A stretch of 6,946 nt of DNA, taken from Armatimonadota bacterium. GTDB lineage: Bacteria; Armatimonadota; UBA10988; DTZQ01. The first letter of the stretch is position 1. Every line of letters starts with the position of its first letter. The position numbers and the translations under genes were made by a program. The DNA is taken from positions 1-6,946 of the forward strand of contig DTZQ01000557.1 of assembly GCA_012961305.1 (NCBI GenBank). The letters are read 5' to 3'. The notes under the pieces are model-generated. The model was not told where the DNA came from. It did not search any database and saw only the letters and a program-made list of their open reading frames with translations. Below are positions 1 to 5,817 of this stretch, in pieces.

Positions 1-10
1 CGGGAATATC

Positions 11-77
11 AGCCTCCGGCTGAGTAGTCACTTTCCCCGTCTTTATAGCCAAAGGCTGAGCAGTAAAAAGCCGGAGG
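11..77 (+). repeat. Repeat/hairpin-rich leader ahead of the MFS gene
   Basis: Two related 18-base units lie 36 bp apart, at 11-28 and 47-64. Both read AGCC-NNN-GGCTGAG-N-AGT, so each can form a small 4-bp hairpin. In addition, CCTCCGGCT (13-21) is a perfect 9-bp inverted complement of AGCCGGAGG (69-77). The second arm contains the GGAGG that is the likely ribosome site of the gene at 89. These repeats are read directly. A role in controlling translation, or an identity as a dispersed repeat element, is inference. No convincing promoter is visible in these 88 bases, so transcription probably begins outside the window. Confidence 0.55.
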
Positions 78-88
78 GTAGAAAACGG

Positions 89-1342
89 ATGCGCCATAAG
101 CAAGTCGAACGCTGGAACTTCGCGGTTTTCGTGCTGAGCATAGTTACCCTGCGGATGGGCTGGATTTTCAAGACCGAAACGGTCATCATGCCCGGCTTTT
201 TAGATTACTTAGGGGCCTCCGGGGCCGTGCGGGGGATGTTGCCCCTGATTGCCCGGGTAGGGCAGAGCCTTCCTCAGTTAATCCTGGCCCATTGGATTGC
301 CCCCCTCTCCCGGCACAAGGGGATTTTTTTCTGGGTCTTGGCGCTGCAAAGCGCACCCTGGTTGATTTTGGCCTTTTTGTTGGGCCAGCGGGAGGTCTGG
401 CCGGCGCAAAGGTTGACCCTCCTCTTCCTGGGCCTGTATGCCCTCCACTGGATAGCCTGCGGTGGGGCCCGACTTTTGAGAGGGGTACTGCAGGGCAAGT
501 TAATCTCTGCGCGCCAGCGGGGACGGTTGCTGGCGGCGTCCAATTTCAGCAGTTGCCTGGCGGCCATTGGAATGGCCCTCTGGTTGCTGCCCCGCTGGCT
601 GGCGCCGGTTACCCCCCGCTACATGCTGCTGTTTGTGAGTGTAGGGAGCGGGTTCGCAGTGTCCGCTCTGTGCGTTCTGGCCTTGCGCGAGTCTGAGGAG
701 AAGGTGGAACCTCGGCGGAGAAGTTTTTGGGAGTTCACCGGCGCCTCTGCCGCCCTCCTGCGTGAAGACCGAGATTTTCGTCGGTTCCTGGCCGTAGCCT
801 TGCTGGCCTTGGTCAGCCTGCTGCTTTTCCCCCATTACACCGTGTTCGGTCAACGGGCTCTGGGCCTGAAGCCGGGCAATTACGTGGAACTCTTAGTCGC
901 CCAGAACTTAGTTATCGCTTTCGGTTCGCTGATAATGGGCCCCTTAGCCGACTGCTACGGCAACCGCCTGGCCCTGCGCCTGCTCCTGTTCATCGCCAGC
1001 GGCGTACCCCTCTTGGCCCTGACCCTGGGGCACCTTCCGCCCCCTTTAGGCCAGCGTTTGTACTGGTCAGTTTTCGCCTGCCTGGGCTTTACCCCGGTGA
1101 CCATGCGCATCACCCTCAACTACCTGTTGGAACTTGCCCCCAGAGAGAGGTACGCCCAGTATTTAGGCACCCTCAATGCTCTGCAGGTAGTGCCTTTGCT
1201 GTTCTCCCCCCTCATTGGTGCGGCTATTGACTGGTTCTCCTTTGAGGCAGTATTCTTAGCCTGTGCCGGGGCCATTTTCGCCGGTGCCCTGCTGACCTAT
1301 CGGCTGGTCGAACCGCGAGAGGTCAATTCGGGTGCGAGTTAA
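89..1342 (+). CDS. Major facilitator superfamily (MFS)-type membrane transporter, substrate unknown
   Basis: A 417-residue, almost wholly hydrophobic protein with about 12 predicted membrane helices, near residues 8-26, 45-68, 78-98, 108-127, 147-167, 177-198, 232-250, 266-286, 293-312, 323-343, 358-380 and 386-404. A charged central cytoplasmic loop (about 201-230) splits it into two six-helix halves, as in MFS carriers. The loop between helices 8 and 9 reads GPLADCYGNRLALR (284-297), a good match to MFS motif A (GxLaDrxGrr). The equivalent N-terminal loop, APLSRHKG (71-78), is degenerate. Length is typical for the superfamily. The ATG at 89 follows GGAGG (73-77) at 11 nt, a rather long spacing. 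The gene lies upstream of secD and on the same strand, but secD has its own promoter, so a functional link is not implied. A sugar, drug or metabolite exporter are all possible; nothing visible sets the substrate. Confidence 0.85.
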   Translation: MRHKQVERWNFAVFVLSIVTLRMGWIFKTETVIMPGFLDYLGASGAVRGMLPLIARVGQSLPQLILAHWIAPLSRHKGIFFWVLALQSAPWLILAFLLGQREVWPAQRLTLLFLGLYALHWIACGGARLLRGVLQGKLISARQRGRLLAASNFSSCLAAIGMALWLLPRWLAPVTPRYMLLFVSVGSGFAVSALCVLALRESEEKVEPRRRSFWEFTGASAALLREDRDFRRFLAVALLALVSLLLFPHYTVFGQRALGLKPGNYVELLVAQNLVIAFGSLIMGPLADCYGNRLALRLLLFIASGVPLLALTLGHLPPPLGQRLYWSVFACLGFTPVTMRITLNYLLELAPRERYAQYLGTLNALQVVPLLFSPLIGAAIDWFSFEAVFLACAGAIFAGALLTYRLVEPREVNSGAS

Positions 1343-1394
1343 GGAAACTTCGCTCCTGAAAGCAGGTCGTCTCCCGAACCAGAGGTAGACCCAG

Positions 1395-1417
1395 TTTGTC
1401 AATTGGAGGTTGACAAA
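1395..1417. promoter_or_regulatory. Operator-like inverted repeat over the secD -35 box
   Basis: TTTGTCAA (1395-1402) and TTGACAAA (1410-1417) are exact reverse complements separated by 7 bp, giving a 23-bp dyad of the size bound by dimeric repressors. The right arm contains the -35 hexamer itself. A third, near-identical half-site, TTGACGAA (1447-1454, 7 of 8 bases), lies just past the expected transcription start. The symmetry is seen in the sequence. Protein binding is inference, and I cannot name a regulator family from the motif. Confidence 0.5.
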
Positions 1418-1438
1418 ATCGGCCAAGCAAGATATAAT
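1410..1438 (+). promoter_or_regulatory. Perfect sigma-70 consensus promoter for secD
   Basis: TTGACA (1410-1415), a 17-bp spacer and TATAAT (1433-1438) match the housekeeping consensus at all twelve positions with the optimal spacer. The expected start of transcription is near 1444-1446, giving a secD leader of about 59 nt. It is the only strong promoter visible in the window and probably also serves secF and kdsB, since none is evident in their upstream spacers. Confidence 0.9.
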
Positions 1439-1461
1439 ATGACAGGTTGACGAATTTTTCC

Positions 1462-1484
1462 CTCCGGCGGCAAATGGGCCGGAG
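1462..1484 (+). promoter_or_regulatory. Hairpin in the secD 5' leader
   Basis: CTCCGGC (1462-1468) pairs perfectly with GCCGGAG (1478-1484) around a 9-nt loop. It lies between the promoter and the ribosome site. It has no U-run after it and so is not a classic terminator. The left arm overlaps CCTCC (1461-1465), which could instead pair with the ribosome site GGAGG at 1493-1497. The two pairings are mutually exclusive. Regulation by this switch is inference. Confidence 0.45.
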
Positions 1485-1492
1485 ATGAATTG

Positions 1493-1497
1493 GGAGG
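1493..1497 (+). promoter_or_regulatory. Ribosome binding site of secD
   Basis: GGAGG, within a longer purine tract (1492-1503), sits 6 nt before the ATG at 1504. This is near-optimal spacing and fixes that start codon. Confidence 0.85.
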
Positions 1498-1503
1498 AAG
1501 AGG

Positions 1504-3687
1504 ATGCGAATCCAATCTAAAAGTTGGCTGATAGCAGTGATTCTGATTGCGGTGGCGGCGTTTCTCATCGTCTTTCAGCCCGTAAGGATTATCCGTGAGG
1601 AAGACATCTTTGCCCATGCTTATTACACCTACGAGTTTGAAAAACCAGTGGGAGCAACCCAGCGGGCCCGTGGCCATTTGACCAAGAAAATTGAGGAATG
1701 GCTGAACGAGAAAGAGGTTTACGGAGCCAGAGTCACCACTCCTACCACTACCGAACTCAAAATCCGCGTGGACGTGGAGGAGCGGGCAGAGATAGAGCCC
1801 ACGGGCAGAATTATCCGCCAAATGTTGGAGGAGAAACTAACAGACCGGTGTGGCAAAATCCTCAGCGAATCGGTCACCCATGACTTCCCGCCCCGACCGA
1901 TAGCGAAATTAGGCCCTGTCGGAATTTACCCTCTGCAATTTCACGTAAGGCAGGGGTTAGATTTGCAGGGCGGAACCCACCTCGTCTTGCAGGCTCGCAA
2001 ACAGAACACCCTCATCCGCATCGAACTGGCCCCCACGGCCACGGAAATAAAAGCCCAATTGGACCAAGCGGCCTCCCTCTTAGAAGCCCAACTGCCCTCT
2101 GGGAAGGCTAAACCTGCTTCTGAGGAGACTCCAACGGAAGGGGAAATCCCCGAAGTCCCTTCGGCTGACCCTCCCGCCGAGGAATCCTCCGTCTCCCCTG
2201 AGGAGGAAGCAACAACCAAAGAGATGGGAACGGCCCAGGGAGAGGAAACAACGGCGGAGGCCGAAAAGGAGGAACTGTCAGAGGAGGAATTAGAGGCCAA
2301 ACTGGTGGCCGATGAGGAGTTGAAGGAGCGAGTTGAGGATGCGGTGCGGAAGTTGCTGGCCCGAACGCCGCTGAAGGACTACTATTTCGAGGTCATCGGC
2401 ACCAGCATCGCCATCGTCCGCACTGAAACCAAGCGTGAGCAGGAACGGGAGCAACATGCCCAAATCGTCCTCGGAGCCTTGAAGAAAGTCTTTCCCCAGG
2501 CAGAACTCAAAAGCGTAGAATTTCTCAAAATCCCGCGCAATGTGGTGGAACAAGTACGGCGCATTGTGGCCCGTCGCGTGGACAAGTTGGGCGTGGCGGA
2601 GGCCCAAGTACAGACCCAAGGTGAAGACCGCATTATAGTCCAACTGCCGGGCATCAAAGACCCAGAGGAGGCCATTGAACTGCTGGGCACCACCGCCCAG
2701 TTGGAGTTCCGCAAAATACCGGAGAAGTACGAGCCAGAGGTGGAACGGATTGGACTTATGGAACGTACCTACATTGTGGACAAGGCGACCAAGGCCGAAG
2801 TGCCCACGGACATCGTTTACGATGAAGGGGAACAGGTAATTTTGGGCACGGAATTGAAACCGGGTTCCGCCACTGTGGGCTATGACCAGTTCGGGGCCCC
2901 GGCCGTTAATTTGGAGTTGACCCGGACGGGGGCCAGAAAGTTCGACGACTTTGCCAAGCGCAACTTCCACAAGTTCCTGGGCATTTATCTCGACCGGGAA
3001 CTCATTTCGGCCCCCCGCATCAACGCCCGCCAGTTCGGGGGTAAGGTCATGATTTCCGGCGGGTTCGAAAGCGTCGAAGAGGCCCGCGATTTGATGAACC
3101 TGCTTAATGCTGGTTCCTTGCCTGTGCCAGTGGATGTGGTAGAGCAACGAACCGTCAGTGCTACTTTGGGCGAGGACTCCGTCCGGGACAGTTATCGCGC
3201 GGGTTTGATTGGCCTGACCGCCGTGGCTGTGTTTATGATTTGTTTTTACAAACTACCCGGGCTTTTGGCCCTCGCGGCCCTGGTGATTTACGGCCTTCTG
3301 GTGCTGGCTTGCCTGGTGCTCTTCGAGGCTACCCTGACTCTGCCAGGAATTTTCGGATTCATCCTTTCCATCGGCATGGCAGTAGATGCCAACGTTATCA
3401 TCTTCGAACGGTTGAAGGAGGAACTGCGAGCGGGTAGGACCCTGCGAGCGGCCGTACAGGCTGGGTTCGACCGGGCCTGGACGGCCATTTTGGACGCCAA
3501 TGTCACCACCTTGTTGATTACCTTCGTCTTGTATTCCCTGGGCACCGGCCCCATCAAAGGGTTCGCGGTGACCTTGTCCATTGGCATCTTGGCGAGTCTG
3601 TTCACGGCCATGATTGTCACTCGGCTCTTTTTGAACCTGGTAGCCCAAACTGCTTGGGGCAGCAACCTGGGGTGGTATCGCACTTGA
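1504..3687 (+). CDS. secD: Protein translocase subunit SecD
   Basis: SecD forms a complex with SecF that uses the ion gradient to complete export of proteins passing through SecYEG. At 727 residues it is longer than E. coli SecD (615). Layout: membrane helix 1 (about 7-25). A periplasmic pre-domain follows (about 36-126), with a beta-alpha-beta-beta-alpha-beta pattern like the stretch before the same motif in E. coli SecD. Next are the family motif GLDLQGG (151-157) and a Glu/Pro-rich linker (about 197-265) that accounts for much of the extra length. The conserved P1 core contains RRVDKLGVAEAQVQTQGEDR (357-376) and VQLPGI (379-384). Then come ISGGFESVEEAR (517-528) and LLNAGSLPVPV (533-543). 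Five further helices lie at about 565-710, with AVDANVIIFERLKEEL (626-641). Asp628 aligns with the helix-4 Asp of E. coli SecD (Asp519) linked to proton movement. The ATG follows an ideal ribosome site. yajC, a frequent neighbour of secD, is absent; secF follows. Confidence 0.97.
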   Translation: MRIQSKSWLIAVILIAVAAFLIVFQPVRIIREEDIFAHAYYTYEFEKPVGATQRARGHLTKKIEEWLNEKEVYGARVTTPTTTELKIRVDVEERAEIEPTGRIIRQMLEEKLTDRCGKILSESVTHDFPPRPIAKLGPVGIYPLQFHVRQGLDLQGGTHLVLQARKQNTLIRIELAPTATEIKAQLDQAASLLEAQLPSGKAKPASEETPTEGEIPEVPSADPPAEESSVSPEEEATTKEMGTAQGEETTAEAEKEELSEEELEAKLVADEELKERVEDAVRKLLARTPLKDYYFEVIGTSIAIVRTETKREQEREQHAQIVLGALKKVFPQAELKSVEFLKIPRNVVEQVRRIVARRVDKLGVAEAQVQTQGEDRIIVQLPGIKDPEEAIELLGTTAQLEFRKIPEKYEPEVERIGLMERTYIVDKATKAEVPTDIVYDEGEQVILGTELKPGSATVGYDQFGAPAVNLELTRTGARKFDDFAKRNFHKFLGIYLDRELISAPRINARQFGGKVMISGGFESVEEARDLMNLLNAGSLPVPVDVVEQRTVSATLGEDSVRDSYRAGLIGLTAVAVFMICFYKLPGLLALAALVIYGLLVLACLVLFEATLTLPGIFGFILSIGMAVDANVIIFERLKEELRAGRTLRAAVQAGFDRAWTAILDANVTTLLITFVLYSLGTGPIKGFAVTLSIGILASLFTAMIVTRLFLNLVAQTAWGSNLGWYRT

Positions 3688-3690
3688 GTA

Positions 3691-3815
3691 AGCATTCGAG
3701 CATTGAGCGTTCACCTTTGGGCCTAACCCCACCGCTACCCTGAAGTTGGAAGTTAGAGGTTGGAAGGCGAAATCTAATTTCCCATTTCTAACCTTTCACC
3801 TTGGCTGAAGGTTGG
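3691..3815. repeat. Degenerate heptamer repeats in the secD-secF spacer
   Basis: The spacer is built from 7-bp units. The first set reads AGCATTC, GAGCATT, GAGCGTT (3691-3711). On the + strand, AAGTTGG, AAGTTAG, AGGTTGG lie at 3743-3763. On the - strand, reading from 3801 down to 3774, are AGGTGAA, AGGTTAG, AAATGGG, AAATTAG, in the same register (consensus about ARRTTRG). A further exact AGGTTGG is at 3809-3815. The opposed tracts can fold into an imperfect hairpin. No -10/-35 pair or U-run is seen, so I find no promoter or terminator here. Heptamer tandem repeats are known from cyanobacterial spacers; any relationship is not shown. Confidence 0.55.
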
Positions 3816-3826
3816 ACGCTTACTGG

Positions 3827-3831
3827 GGAGG
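3827..3831 (+). promoter_or_regulatory. Ribosome binding site that decides the secF start
   Basis: GGAGG, within GGGGAGGGAG (3825-3834), lies 5 nt before an in-frame GTG at 3837. The other candidate start, TTG at 3801, has only pyrimidine-rich sequence ahead of it. This supports GTG 3837. Confidence 0.75.
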
Positions 3832-3836
3832 GAGAC

Positions 3837-5078
3837 GTGGAAACAACGCAGAAGAAATTTGACCTGGTTGGAAGGCGGAGGTGGTGGTTTACTCTCTCCG
3901 CGGTGGTCATCCTGGCCGGACTGGTGAGGATGTACCTCAACTACCAGCAGACCGGGGAAGCACTCAATTTCGGCATTGACTTTACCGGTGGGGCCCTGTA
4001 CACCTATCAGACCGCCGAACGGCTGGTGGACGAACCGGTCAAAGTCGTCCGCGAAACGCGGCAACTGCTGCACGAAAAGGGCATCAAAACCTCTAACATT
4101 CAGGTTTACGGCCACGACCAATTGCTCATCCGCACCCAGACGGGGGCGGCGGAACCGGCCCGAGCCAACGAATTAGCCAAACGCGAAGCGGAGAAAATCC
4201 TGGGGCTGTTACAAAAGAAGTACGGCAAAGTAACCCTGGTGGGCAGTGAACTGGTGGGGCCAGTCATCGGAGCATATTTGAAGCGGACGGCCATAGTGGC
4301 TCTGTTATTGGGCTGTGGGCTCATCTTGGGATACATCACCATCCGCTACAACATCGGCGGTTACGGAGGGGGATTCCGTTTCGCGCTGGCAGCAGTGGTA
4401 GCTCTCATCCATGACGTGCTGGTGCTGCTCTGCGTGTTCGCCTTCTCCTATACGGAGGTAAATACCCCCTTTGTGGCCGCCGTGCTGACCATTATCGGCT
4501 ACTCCATTAACGACTCGGTGGTTATCTTCGACCGCATCCGGGAGAACTTGCGCCTTCGGCGCGGCGACCCTTTCGCCGAGGTGGTCAATGACAGTCTGTG
4601 GCAAACTATGACCCGGTCCGTCAACACTTCCTTGACCACCATGTTTACCCTGATGGCCCTGTTCATTTTCGGCGGGGCTACTATCAAGGAGTTCTCCCTG
4701 GCCCTGTTGGCCGGCATTGTGTCCGGTGCCTACTCCTCTATTTTTACCGCCAGTCCCCTTATTGTGGGGTGGGAATTGCGACGGCCTACCCTGGTCGTCG
4801 TTCCCTCCCGCGCTGCCCGACCGGTGCGCCGGCGCAAGAAAAAGGTGGCCCCGGTCGAGGAGCAAATCCCGGCGGTGGAACCACCCCGGCCCCTTTCCCC
4901 CGCAGAAGAACCTCCCCTGGTGGAGGAGGTCGCGGCCCCGGCTCCCGAACCACCTCCTACCTCGGCCACCCGCGTGGCTCCGACCGGCGGGAAAGAACAA
5001 ATAACTCCTTCGCGGCGCAAGAAAAAATCCAAAGCCAAGAAGGGCAAGAAGAAGGGCAAGCGCAAGCGTCGGTACTAA
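3837..5078 (+). CDS. secF: Protein translocase subunit SecF
   Basis: Partner of SecD in the export motor of the inner membrane. From GTG 3837 the product is 413 residues; a TTG at 3801 would add 12, but it lacks a ribosome site and its extra codons run through heptamer repeat sequence. Features (413-residue numbering): cytoplasmic start with FDLVGRRRWW (8-17), helix 1 (about 17-34), family motif LNFGIDFTGG (43-52), periplasmic domain to about 138, VGPVIGAYL (140-148), helix 2 (about 150-170), helix 3 with ALIHD (189-193), and GYSINDSVVIFDRIRENL (221-238) in and after helix 4. Helices 5 and 6 (about 264-281 and 285-310) include TSLTT (264-268). After helix 6 is an unusual cytoplasmic tail of about 85 residues: a basic patch (325-336), a Pro/Glu-rich middle, and an end with 16 Lys/Arg in the last 22. 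E. coli SecF (323 residues) has no comparable tail. The body is a confident SecF; the role of the tail is unknown. Confidence 0.96.
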   Translation: METTQKKFDLVGRRRWWFTLSAVVILAGLVRMYLNYQQTGEALNFGIDFTGGALYTYQTAERLVDEPVKVVRETRQLLHEKGIKTSNIQVYGHDQLLIRTQTGAAEPARANELAKREAEKILGLLQKKYGKVTLVGSELVGPVIGAYLKRTAIVALLLGCGLILGYITIRYNIGGYGGGFRFALAAVVALIHDVLVLLCVFAFSYTEVNTPFVAAVLTIIGYSINDSVVIFDRIRENLRLRRGDPFAEVVNDSLWQTMTRSVNTSLTTMFTLMALFIFGGATIKEFSLALLAGIVSGAYSSIFTASPLIVGWELRRPTLVVVPSRAARPVRRRKKKVAPVEEQIPAVEPPRPLSPAEEPPLVEEVAAPAPEPPPTSATRVAPTGGKEQITPSRRKKKSKAKKGKKKGKRKRRY

Positions 5079-5088
5079 AACTCCACTT

Positions 5089-5817
5089 ATGCAGGTAGTA
5101 GCCATCATTCCCGCTCGCTACGAAGCGGAGCGACTGCCGGGCAAGGCGTTAATTGATTTGGCCGGCAAGCCCATGATTCAGCATGTGTACGAACGTACCT
5201 GCCAGGCCCGGACCATTGAGGAGGTAATGGTCGCTACCGATGATGACCGCATTCGGGCGGCGGTGGAGGCCTTCGGCGGAAAGGCGGTCCTGACTGCCCG
5301 CACTCATCCCTCCGGCACCGACCGGATTGCCGAGGTCGCCCGCCGCCTGACCTGTGATATTGTGGTCAACGTCCAGGGGGACGAACCGCTTATTGAACCC
5401 CGCGCCATTGACGCCGCAGTGCAACCGCTGCTGGAGGACCCGGGACTGGTCATGTCCACCTTGAAAGCGGAAATGACGGACCCAGAGGAGATTCAGGACG
5501 AGAGTGTGGTCAAGGTGGTGACTGATTTGGAGGACTTCGCCCTTTACTTCTCCCGCTATCCCATCCCCTATTGCCATGAAGGCCAACCCGCCCGGTGGTA
5601 CAAGCACATCGGCCTTTATGTTTACCGCCGGGAGTTCTTGCTCCTGTATGCCTCTTGGCCGCCCACACCCCTGCAAAACAGCGAGGGTTTGGAGCAGTTG
5701 CGGGTGTTGGAGCACGGCTATCGAATTAAAGTGGTGGAGACGCCCTACGCCAGCATCGGCGTGGACACTCCGGCCGACGTAGAACGGGTGCGGGCGATTT
5801 TGGCAGGGCCTCAGTGA
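5089..5817 (+). CDS. kdsB: 3-deoxy-manno-octulosonate cytidylyltransferase (CMP-Kdo synthetase)
   Basis: Cytoplasmic enzyme (EC 2.7.7.38) that joins Kdo to CTP, giving CMP-Kdo, the donor for the LPS inner core. The 242-residue product has the usual family length and is complete. It opens with the nucleotide-binding segment IIPARYEAERLPGKAL (6-21), which holds the conserved Arg10 and Lys19. It continues with VATDDDRI (48-55), PSGTDRIAEV (74-83), and NVQGDEPLIEP (94-104), whose Asp98 is a metal ligand in this family. Next are SRYPIPY (155-161), KHIGLYVYRREFL (172-184), LEQLRVLEHG (201-210) and IGVDTPADVERV (223-234), whose Asp226 is the second conserved metal Asp. The ATG at 5089 is 10 nt past the secF stop and has no purine-rich ribosome site, so translation may be coupled to secF. 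It shares an operon-like arrangement with secD-secF. Its presence implies an outer membrane containing Kdo. A CMP-sialate synthetase is unlikely given these motifs. Confidence 0.96.
   Translation: MQVVAIIPARYEAERLPGKALIDLAGKPMIQHVYERTCQARTIEEVMVATDDDRIRAAVEAFGGKAVLTARTHPSGTDRIAEVARRLTCDIVVNVQGDEPLIEPRAIDAAVQPLLEDPGLVMSTLKAEMTDPEEIQDESVVKVVTDLEDFALYFSRYPIPYCHEGQPARWYKHIGLYVYRREFLLLYASWPPTPLQNSEGLEQLRVLEHGYRIKVVETPYASIGVDTPADVERVRAILAGPQ

Noticed and set aside
1355..1366. CCTG-AAAG-CAGG after the MFS gene as a terminator
   Set aside because: Only a 4-bp stem and no U-run follows; too weak to call.
1395..1417. CIRCE (HrcA) or LexA site at the secD promoter
   Set aside because: The arms TTTGTCAA/TTGACAAA match neither TTAGCACTC-N9-GAGTGCTAA nor GAAC-N4-GTTC.
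1609..1881. Pre-domain of SecD (residues about 36-126) as a novel insertion
   Set aside because: E. coli SecD has a similar-size ferredoxin-like stretch before its GLDLRGG motif, so this part is within the known family; only the acidic linker looks extra.
2290..3147. 285-residue open frame on the - strand inside secD
   Set aside because: It lies wholly within conserved SecD coding sequence and its product has no family features; it reflects codon bias of the real gene.
4305..5108. 267-residue open frame on the - strand inside secF
   Set aside because: Opposes conserved SecF motifs and gives a low-complexity Gly/Arg/His-rich product; a shadow of secF.
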